A program made the position numbers and the translations under genes. The notes under the pieces are model-generated. The model saw nothing but the letters and a program-made list of their open reading frames with translations. It did no database searches and was not told where the DNA came from. A DNA stretch of 8,348 nucleotides from an uncultured Saprospiraceae bacterium (GTDB lineage Bacteria > Bacteroidota > Bacteroidia > Chitinophagales > Saprospiraceae), in NCBI GenBank assembly GCA_937959095.1, contig CALGLY010000426.1, forward strand, positions 1 to 8,348, in the 5' to 3' direction. Below, piece after piece: positions 1 to 5,325 of the stretch. Each line of letters begins with the position of its first letter. Within the stretch, counting starts at the first letter, position 1.

Positions 1-476
1 AAGGGATTGAGAACTATGATTTGCCAGGTGCTGTAGATCATATTGCATTCTGTCGGGATTTGCAACAGATCATTGTAGGCGATAAGGTGGAACGACCTGA
101 GTATACGTTCAATAATGACCTGCTAACGCCAGAGATGATTATCTACAACCCTGCTCCCATCTTGATTGTGGAAGGTATCTTTGTGCTGCATGTTCCTGAA
201 ATTCGGGAATTGCTTGATTTGAAGATTTTTATTCATGCAAAGGATAATCTAAAAATTATTCGGCGAATAAAGCGCGATCAAATTGAACGAAATTATCCCT
301 TAGATGATGTGCTTTACCGCTATCAATATCACGTGACTCCAACTTATGAGAAATACATTAAGCCTTATGCAGAGCAGTCAGATATCGTGATTAATAATAA
401 TCACGATTTCAAAATGGCACTTTCGGTAGTAAAAGGTTTTTTGAGTAATTATTTACAAGAAATCGAATCTAATTAG
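1..476 (+). CDS. udk: Uridine kinase, C-terminal part (truncated by the left edge)
   Basis: Uridine (cytidine) kinase phosphorylates uridine and cytidine to UMP and CMP using ATP or GTP, a cytosolic step of pyrimidine salvage. The open frame runs back to the window edge without a stop, so the 157 visible residues are the C-terminal three quarters of a protein of about 210 residues. The P-loop lies outside the window. Visible family marks are NYDLPGAVDH near the left edge (compare NYDHPSAMDH in E. coli Udk), the strand-end motif EGIFVL at 171-188, and the LID-like segment RRIKRDQIERN at 261-293, matching RRIKRDVNERG in E. coli. The TTG at 21 is internal to the protein and is not a start. The frame ends with TAG, 59 bp before the next gene on the same strand. 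Family assignment is secure; a broader phosphoribulokinase/uridine kinase family member is the only real alternative. Confidence 0.93.
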   Translation, partial: GIENYDLPGAVDHIAFCRDLQQIIVGDKVERPEYTFNNDLLTPEMIIYNPAPILIVEGIFVLHVPEIRELLDLKIFIHAKDNLKIIRRIKRDQIERNYPLDDVLYRYQYHVTPTYEKYIKPYAEQSDIVINNNHDFKMALSVVKGFLSNYLQEIESN

Positions 477-535
477 ATGTAAAATTAGTACACAAGAGAT
501 AGATATTGTTCCTTAGTTTCATATTTTCTTGTTCT

Positions 536-1648
536 ATGAAAATTAAATATAGGCTCTTACTTGCTTTTAATTTAGTATTTGTTTGCACACTTACAGCCCA
601 GTTGGATTATTGGGGAATGGCAGGTGGTGCGCTCAATCTTACCTACCAAGATGATGCTACAGCAACCTACACCGATATTAATTTAGGACTTCGATTAGGC
701 AAATTTCTCTCAGAAGAGATGCTCATTGGGGTGCAGCTTGAAATTCAAAACCAAGGTGTGAATGTGAAGCGCCCTCCAGAACGTATTTCCACAACCTCTA
801 CAGGAGTAGGCGTATTCGCGCGATATTATTTTCGGCAAATGCAGCCTTTTCATTTCTTTATTCAGCCTTCTTTAATTTATAATAAAATCTATAGTACCGA
901 TGAGGCTTTTGTTATTGGGACACCTGGCGAACAAACGCGCTATCTACGCATAGGTGCTGATGTGGGAGGGAGTTATTTTATTCGTAGAAATATAGCGCTT
1001 GATTTTTATGCAGGTATCAGTCTCATAGAGCAATTGCGGACGGATGATCTTTCCCTTTCGGATGCAGCCAAGCCTGAATTCGGGATAGGATTTCAGTTTT
1101 ATGCCAATAATTACCAAAAGAAAGAATATACCAAAAAGCCTCAACTTCCAGCCTTAGCAGCCGAGTCCTTCGCTTTCGATGGTTCTTTGAGCCTTATCAA
1201 TCGCTTGGTTTCGCCAGCAAGTTTAATGATTCGCCCTGCGGTAAGTTATTTTTCTTACAAAAATATAGCTGTTGGTTTTGCTTTTGAAGGCGATTATCAG
1301 TTGAAAGCCAAAACAAGTCAAGTTGGCTTGTTTCCATTCTTACGTTTTTATCTTCCAGCAGGACAAAATTACTTTTTCATAGAAGGCGGCCCAGGCATCT
1401 TAGCTGATAAGCAAGCCATTACGAATGCGGAAGGATTCCCCGATTTTGAAACGAATTCTAATGTGTTTTTTCACATAAAAGGTGGCTTAGGACTGTTTTT
1501 ATCAAAATATGTATCCTTGCATGGTGGCGTGCGCTATCGCTACTTAGTGCCATTTAAAGGAGACTTTGATTTAAGCACAGGCTTCGCTAATATTGGTGCT
1601 GAAATAGGAGTGCAGTATTTCTTGCAGCGCAATTCAGAGCCTAAGTAG
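536..1648 (+). CDS. Outer-membrane beta-barrel protein with two tandem barrel-like halves
   Basis: This is a 370-residue secreted protein of unknown function. I chose the ATG at 536 over the in-frame TTG at 506 because it places a clean signal peptide at the N-terminus: basic MKIKYR, a hydrophobic core at 7-19, and likely cleavage after TLTA21 with Gln at +1, a common Bacteroidota pattern. No lipobox fits. The mature protein is rich in alternating aromatic and glycine strands typical of small outer-membrane barrels. It seems to hold two related halves, residues about 22-190 and 211-363, joined by a basic, Pro-rich linker (191-210). Parallel segments include GVFARYYF...FHFFIQPSLIY against GLFPFLRFYL...NYFFIEGGPGI, and each half closes on a strand of the form GIGFQFYA or IGVQYFL. 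No substrate or partner can be read from it. A porin-like, adhesin or structural role are all possible. It may share transcripts with udk (59-bp gap), but no promoter was identified. Confidence 0.8.
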   Translation: MKIKYRLLLAFNLVFVCTLTAQLDYWGMAGGALNLTYQDDATATYTDINLGLRLGKFLSEEMLIGVQLEIQNQGVNVKRPPERISTTSTGVGVFARYYFRQMQPFHFFIQPSLIYNKIYSTDEAFVIGTPGEQTRYLRIGADVGGSYFIRRNIALDFYAGISLIEQLRTDDLSLSDAAKPEFGIGFQFYANNYQKKEYTKKPQLPALAAESFAFDGSLSLINRLVSPASLMIRPAVSYFSYKNIAVGFAFEGDYQLKAKTSQVGLFPFLRFYLPAGQNYFFIEGGPGILADKQAITNAEGFPDFETNSNVFFHIKGGLGLFLSKYVSLHGGVRYRYLVPFKGDFDLSTGFANIGAEIGVQYFLQRNSEPK

Positions 1649-1911
1649 CCGGTCCATTTTAAAATCAGAATCTCTAATAAAGATGGCAACTCAACTAACT
1701 ATATCTTTATGCGTTTCCTTTTTGTCACAGTAAGGCAGAAAGATTACATAAAGTATACCTTTCTTTTGCATCCTACTTTTTACCTTTATGCTTTCGGAAC
1801 TAAAATAAAGCAACTCACACACAAGTGAGAAATATTATTCTTCGTTCCTTTTTAGGAATGGTGCAAGTATAAATTTGCCTTTTAACACTATTCCCTATAT
1901 AAATTCATAGA
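1649..1911. other. 263-bp non-coding gap before the ABC permease
   Basis: No credible gene is seen on either strand. The stretch is AT-rich and holds an imperfect direct repeat, TATCTTTATGCGTTTC (1702-1717) and TACCTTTATGCTTTC (1781-1795). It also has a perfect 5-bp inverted repeat, CTCAC/GTGAG (1814-1829), with a 6-nt spacer, and a promoter candidate at its right end. No T-tract terminator was recognised downstream of the barrel-protein gene. Confidence 0.6.
1870..1877 (+). promoter_or_regulatory. Candidate Bacteroidota -7 box (TAAATTTG) for the permease operon
   Basis: TAAATTTG is a full match to the Bacteroidota -7 consensus TAnnTTTG. It lies 34 nt before the permease ATG, which suits a short leader. 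A convincing -33 TTTG element at 19-21 nt spacing is not visible (only a T-rich run near 1846-1853), so the call rests on one box and its position. Confidence 0.45.
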
Positions 1912-3306
1912 ATGAATTTACTGCAACTCAGTTGGAAAAATCTATTACATAAACCACTCACTACTTTTCTAAGCATATTATTATTTGCCTTAGGAGTGGG
2001 ATTAATTTCGTTGCTATTTTTATTAGATAAGCAACTACAAGATAATTTTGAAAAAAACCTAGCAGGTATTGACCTCGTGATAGGTGCAAAAGGTAGTCCC
2101 TTGCAGCTCATCCTGAGCAGTATGTATCATGTAGATGCACCTACAGGTAATGTCTCTATAAAAGAAATACGTCCATTTCTCAATCCAAAGCATCCACTCA
2201 TTGAGCAGTCCATTCCTTTATCTATGGGAGATAGCTATAGAGGCTACCGAATAGTGGGAACTACGCAGGATATAGTAGGTCTGTATGATGCGAAAATTGC
2301 TCAAGGTAAGATTTGGGAACGAAACTTTGATGTCACAATTGGTGGTGGAATAGCAGAAAAAGAAGGACTCAAGATTGGTGACACCTTCAAAAGTTCTCAT
2401 GGCTTTATAGATGACGAAGATTTGGCGCACGATGATGCAGAAGCCTTTCGAGTAGTAGGCATCTTAGAGCCTACAGGCGCGGTTATTGACCAATTGATAC
2501 TGACTACCCCGCAGAGTTTTTGGCTAGTGCATGAGAGCCATGACCACGATCATGAGGAGGAAGCAACGACTGAAGCAGCTACAACAAATACAGATGGAGA
2601 GGCGCACACACATGACGACCACGACCATAGCCACGATGAGCATGCACATGACCACAGCGGACACGATGACCACGACCATAGCGGACAGGACCATCACGAC
2701 CACGACCACGCACATGAAACGCAGCATGAAATTCCAAAACCGCTACTAGAAGAAGCTGATGAAAAATCCATTACTACGTTGCTGATTAAGTTTAAAGGAC
2801 GCAATTTTCAAGCCTTGAATATGCAGCGAAGTATCAATGAAAATACAGATATGCAAGCGGCGACACCCGCTATAGAGATTAATCGCTTATTTAGTCTGAT
2901 GGACACAGGAGAGAAAGCACTGCGGATACTAGCGATTGTCATTATTTTTGTATCTGCACTAAGTATTTTTATTTCTCTTTTTTCTTCTTTGAAAGAACGA
3001 AAATACGAATTGGCACTCATGCGTGTGATGGGAGCTAGGCCTTCGCGCTTGTTTCTACTCATTATTCTAGAAGGCTTGCTATTAGCTATTTTGGGCTATA
3101 TATTAGGTATCTTTTTAAGTCATGGAGGTATGGAAGTATTTGCTGGCGCAATGCAAGAATCCTATCGCTATACATTTTCAGGTATGCAATTTCTACAGAA
3201 GGAGTGGTGGCTACTTCTTGGAGCATTGGGCATTGGTTTTGTAGCGGCTATTTTGCCCGCTATACAAGCCTCGCGTACTGACATTTCAGATACTTTGACT
3301 AAATAG
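1912..3306 (+). CDS. MacB/FtsX-type ABC transporter permease with a His/Asp-rich periplasmic insert
   Basis: This 464-residue inner-membrane protein has the four-helix MacB/FtsX layout: TM1 at about 17-39, a large extracytoplasmic domain at 40-335, and TM2-TM4 at about 338-360, 379-403 and 431-451. Family marks are the N-terminal LSWKNLLHKPLTTFLSI, the segment DLVIGAKGSPLQLILSS after TM1, and KERKYELALMRVMGARP in the cytoplasmic loop, which typically contacts the ATPase. Such permeases use ATP hydrolysis for mechanotransmission or export rather than classical import. Residues 207-272 form an insert with 21 histidines interleaved with Asp, which suggests zinc or other divalent-metal binding (inference). 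Related permeases with a GA(R/K)xGPLxLLL signature occur in zinc-responsive MacB-like operons of Pseudomonas (recalled, not checked). No ATP-binding subunit gene lies in the window, so its partner must be elsewhere. The gene probably starts an operon with the small membrane gene and dapF. The metal link and cargo are unproven. Confidence 0.88.
   Translation: MNLLQLSWKNLLHKPLTTFLSILLFALGVGLISLLFLLDKQLQDNFEKNLAGIDLVIGAKGSPLQLILSSMYHVDAPTGNVSIKEIRPFLNPKHPLIEQSIPLSMGDSYRGYRIVGTTQDIVGLYDAKIAQGKIWERNFDVTIGGGIAEKEGLKIGDTFKSSHGFIDDEDLAHDDAEAFRVVGILEPTGAVIDQLILTTPQSFWLVHESHDHDHEEEATTEAATTNTDGEAHTHDDHDHSHDEHAHDHSGHDDHDHSGQDHHDHDHAHETQHEIPKPLLEEADEKSITTLLIKFKGRNFQALNMQRSINENTDMQAATPAIEINRLFSLMDTGEKALRILAIVIIFVSALSIFISLFSSLKERKYELALMRVMGARPSRLFLLIILEGLLLAILGYILGIFLSHGGMEVFAGAMQESYRYTFSGMQFLQKEWWLLLGALGIGFVAAILPAIQASRTDISDTLTK
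2530..2727 (+). repeat. Low-complexity His/Asp-coding tract inside the permease gene
   Basis: This stretch encodes residues 207-272 with 21 His, mostly as HDH, HDDHDH and HDHSG units. At DNA level it is an imperfect short-period repeat built from GACCAC, GACCAT and CATGAC, with AGCGGACA occurring twice (about 2656-2663 and 2680-2687). Such tracts expand and contract by slippage, so length may vary between strains. Its skewed composition also opens spurious frames on both strands, which should not be annotated as genes. Confidence 0.85.
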
Positions 3307-3336
3307 CATTCCGAATTCATTCCTTTTTACAAAACT

Positions 3337-3525
3337 ATGGAAGAACAAAAAAAACTAGAAGAACAAGAATATATAGGAAATATCTGGGGTTGGAAATTCT
3401 CTTTGTGGGGGCTTGTTTTTATACTTTTATTGGTAGCTCTTCTTATATATAGACAAGAGGTATTAGGAATTCCAATCAACCAAGAAATGATTACAACGCC
3501 TACAACTACGGAAACACAAGATTAA
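3337..3525 (+). CDS. Small single-span membrane protein of unknown function
   Basis: This gene encodes 62 residues: a charged N-terminus (MEEQKKLEEQEY), one strong hydrophobic helix at about 21-42 (FSLWGLVFILLLVALLIYRQ), and a short Thr-rich tail. Charge placement does not settle topology: acidic and basic residues mix before the helix, and an Arg follows it. No family is recognised. It begins 30 bp after the permease stop, and its TAA overlaps the dapF ATG by one base (TAATG), which suggests co-transcription and translational coupling. The overlap and conserved-looking spacing support it as a real gene. A role as accessory subunit of the upstream permease is possible but is inference from position only. 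Confidence 0.72.
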   Translation: MEEQKKLEEQEYIGNIWGWKFSLWGLVFILLLVALLIYRQEVLGIPINQEMITTPTTTETQD

Positions 3526-4310
3526 TGCAAAAACTACCTTTTTTTAAGTATCATGGTACAGGTAACGACTTTATTCTAATAGACCAACGAGAAACACAAT
3601 GGCTAACAAGAGAAGACATAACGACGGTTCGACAGTTGTGCGATCGGCATTTTGGGATAGGGGCTGATGGTTTGATTTTACTCGAAAATCACCCTGTTTT
3701 AGATTTTGAAATGGTCTATTTCAATTCTGATGGCAATGAAAGCAGTATGTGCGGAAATGGTGGACGTTGCATCGTTGCTTTTGCACATCATCTTGGTATA
3801 GTGCAGAGTGATTGCCAATTTATGGCAGTAGACGGACTGCACCATGCTACTGTAAAAGAGAGCTGGGTAGAACTTCGAATGAATAATGTACATGGCATCA
3901 AGCAGGAACCCGATTATTTTTTCTTGAATACAGGTTCACCTCATCACGTTGTCTTCACCGATGATTTAGACCAAATTGATATTGTAACCCAAGGAAGAAC
4001 TATCCGTAATAGTGCGCTTTATCATCCTGATGGTGCAAATGTAAATTTTGTAGCAGAAAAGAATAATGGAATTGAAGTCTTGACCTATGAGCGCGGTGTG
4101 GAGGATGAAACGCTTTCTTGTGGCACAGGAGTCACAGCGGCAGCCATTAGTTATGCCTTGCGTCGTTCTGATACAGGCATTCGAGAAGTTCCTATTCGGA
4201 CAAAAGGCGGTTTCCTAAAGGTTCGTTTTGAACAAGAAGAAAAACACTTCAAAGATGTGTGGCTATGCGGGCCAGCTATGCAAGTATTTAAGGGGACAAT
4301 CCCTTTTTAG
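3525..4310 (+). CDS. dapF: Diaminopimelate epimerase
   Basis: DapF interconverts LL- and meso-diaminopimelate by a PLP-independent two-base mechanism. It supplies meso-DAP for peptidoglycan and for lysine synthesis in the cytosol. The 261 residues cover the complete two-domain fold, slightly shorter than E. coli DapF (274). Visible motifs are FFKYHGTGNDFILID at 6-20, FNSDGNESSMCGNGGR at 66-81 with catalytic Cys76, NTGSPHHV at 135-142, the substrate-binding ERG at 189-191, and the second catalytic Cys199 in DETLSCGTGV. Both active-site cysteines and the neighbouring glycine-rich helix starts are intact, so the enzyme should be active. The ATG at 3525 overlaps the stop of the preceding small membrane gene. 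Grouping with an ABC permease is positional only and does not suggest a shared pathway. A hairpin terminator candidate follows at 4335-4383. Confidence 0.97.
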   Translation: MQKLPFFKYHGTGNDFILIDQRETQWLTREDITTVRQLCDRHFGIGADGLILLENHPVLDFEMVYFNSDGNESSMCGNGGRCIVAFAHHLGIVQSDCQFMAVDGLHHATVKESWVELRMNNVHGIKQEPDYFFLNTGSPHHVVFTDDLDQIDIVTQGRTIRNSALYHPDGANVNFVAEKNNGIEVLTYERGVEDETLSCGTGVTAAAISYALRRSDTGIREVPIRTKGGFLKVRFEQEEKHFKDVWLCGPAMQVFKGTIPF

Positions 4311-4334
4311 TTTCTTCCCTGTTTCCTAAAATAC

Positions 4335-4383
4335 AAATTCAAGCGCAAGTACAATTTATAAACTTGCACTTGCACTTGAGTTT
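4335..4383. terminator. Probable bidirectional terminator between convergent genes
   Basis: The left arm (4335-4350, ending CAAGCGCAAGT) pairs with the right arm (4368-4383, beginning ACTTGCACTTG) over 16 positions with two mismatches, leaving a 17-nt loop. Because ACTTGC is repeated, the arm at 4362-4372 can also pair with 4340-4350 and give a smaller loop of 11 nt. AT-rich flanks supply moderate T runs for both directions. It sits exactly between the dapF stop and the stop of the convergent lipoprotein gene, where a shared terminator is expected. Confidence 0.65.
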
Positions 4384-4398
4384 AGAACTTTATATCTA

Positions 4399-4890
4399 CT
4401 ATTTCCCCTCTTGTACTGCTTTATACATACTTTGTACAGCCTCCAAATCAAATGTACCAATCATACTTTGCTGAAAGGTGAATTCCTTATTTCCTTGAAG
4501 TCGGATATGCCGAAAGCCATAATTAATATTGCTAGAATCAATCTTAGATTCATATACAAAGCCTGCTTCATTTTCTTCCACAATAGCAGAAAAGTAGCGA
4601 TTACCTTTTACCTCCGCAAGCGCATTTGCTTTCAGGCTTACCAAATCGGAGGTACTTGCATCTTGATAGAATACCTGTAAATCATATTGGTCATTTGCTT
4701 TGACAGTCACCCCTTTCTTTACAATCCAATCTTCTGTTTTTATAATGGGCGAATCTACAGGCACCGCAATGCTCATTGGTATGCCATATTCTAGCAAGTC
4801 TACACTGTGTGCATGCTGTTTCGATTCTCCTTGGCAGCTGTAGATAAAAAAAGCTGCGAATATGATAAGTCCTAAAGCTATGTTTTTCAT
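4399..4890 (-). CDS. Uncharacterised lipoprotein
   Basis: This gene encodes a 163-residue protein of unknown function. I chose the ATG at 4890 rather than the upstream in-frame start at 4956 because it gives a proper lipoprotein signal: MKNIALGLIIFAAFFIYSC, with lipidation at Cys19. It also leaves room for a promoter box at 4913-4920. The mature part is hydrophilic, starting QGESKQHAH, with mixed strands and helices suggested by its sequence and no cysteine other than Cys19. No catalytic motif or known domain is recognised. Gln-Gly-Glu after the lipidated Cys does not clearly tell inner-membrane, outer-membrane or surface location. It is a single-gene unit convergent with dapF and divergent from the symporter. 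The track-length extension 4891-4956 lacks features of a signal sequence and overlaps the presumed promoter, so it is unlikely to be translated. Confidence 0.82.
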   Translation of the reverse strand: MKNIALGLIIFAAFFIYSCQGESKQHAHSVDLLEYGIPMSIAVPVDSPIIKTEDWIVKKGVTVKANDQYDLQVFYQDASTSDLVSLKANALAEVKGNRYFSAIVEENEAGFVYESKIDSSNINYGFRHIRLQGNKEFTFQQSMIGTFDLEAVQSMYKAVQEGK

Positions 4891-4912
4891 TGTTCTTATT
4901 GCTTTTAATTGC

Positions 4913-4920
4913 CAAAGATA
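4913..4920 (-). promoter_or_regulatory. Candidate Bacteroidota -7 box (TATCTTTG) for the lipoprotein gene
   Basis: Read on the minus strand, TATCTTTG matches TAnnTTTG completely and ends 22 nt before the chosen ATG at 4890. The expected -33 TTTG element is not clear at the usual spacing. This box supports the shorter start over the one at 4956, because transcription from here would begin after that codon. Confidence 0.5.
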
Positions 4921-5058
4921 AGTAATGAAAACTATTGATTGTTCATTCTTGCGCACAGGAGTGAATAATTCCTAGAATGTGAATTTTTTATCAACTAAAT
5001 ATTTGGTGGTTCAAGCAAAAAGTCCTTACTTAGCACGAAATAAAAAATGGTTTTTGTG

Positions 5059-5076
5059 ACATATTAGCCAATATGT
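5059..5076. repeat. Perfect 7-bp inverted repeat (ACATATT-AGCC-AATATGT)
   Basis: The arms at 5059-5065 and 5070-5076 are perfectly complementary around a 4-nt centre. The motif is followed by GC and then T5, so it could be a weak hairpin with a short U tract or a dimer-binding operator. It is AT-rich, so a chance origin is possible. Confidence 0.4.
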
Positions 5077-5156
5077 GCTTTTTGATTTTGTCATAAACTG
5101 CTATTTATTTGCTTGAAATGGTTAAATGGTTTTTAGATAAATGGTATTACGACTAT

Positions 5157-5178
5157 AACATTGTTTTATTGCAATGTT
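5157..5178. promoter_or_regulatory. Candidate operator: AACATTG-N8-CAATGTT inverted repeat
   Basis: Two perfect 7-bp half-sites (5157-5163 and 5172-5178) flank an 8-nt spacer, a geometry common for dimeric repressors contacting successive grooves. It lies about 150 bp before the symporter ATG and 42 bp before the terminator hairpin. The regulator is unknown, and a simple RNA hairpin is the alternative. Confidence 0.35.
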
Positions 5179-5219
5179 TAAAAAGTTATTCCTTCATAAT
5201 AACAGTCGGTTGATTTCAC

Positions 5220-5256
5220 AAGAGCGAAGCAGATTATTCATCTTCGCTCTTTTTTT
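5220..5256 (+). terminator. Strong intrinsic terminator just upstream of the symporter gene
   Basis: AAGAGCGAAG (5220-5229) and CTTCGCTCTT (5242-5251) form a perfect 10-bp stem with a 12-nt loop, and the T run continues to 5256. The T tract lies only on the right side, so it acts on plus-strand transcripts. No plus-strand gene lies between the dapF terminator and this point. The hairpin therefore ends either a small RNA or the leader of the symporter transcript. Confidence 0.8.
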
Positions 5257-5325
5257 ATGCAGTCCTTAGCCAAAAGTAACGACAAAAACTACTTAAATTC
5301 GTCGTTTAAAATACAAGAAATTTTT

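Larger units (their letters stand above)
4891..5325. other. Gene-poor regulatory region of about 435 bp with palindromes and repeats
   Basis: No convincing coding sequence lies between the divergent lipoprotein and symporter starts. The stretch is very AT-rich and contains the lipoprotein promoter box, a 7-bp palindrome at 5059-5076, four AAATGGT motifs (5045, 5116, 5124, 5139), another 7-bp inverted repeat at 5157-5178, and an intrinsic terminator at 5220-5256. A weak promoter-like TAAATTCG (one mismatch to TAnnTTTG) lies at 5294-5301. The density of dyads together with a terminator suggests either regulation of the symporter gene or a small transcribed RNA. Confidence 0.6.

Noticed and set aside
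2530..2727. CRISPR array
   Set aside because: The repeats are short, irregular and in frame within a coding gene, and no uniform spacers are present.
2524..2749. Open frames on both strands overlapping the His-rich tract
   Set aside because: They are by-products of the repetitive CAC/GAC composition. Their peptides are low-complexity Val/Met or Met/Thr runs with no gene features.
4411..4680. Plus-strand frame of 89 codons opposite the lipoprotein gene
   Set aside because: It lies fully antisense to a gene with a clear lipobox and promoter, and shows no family resemblance.
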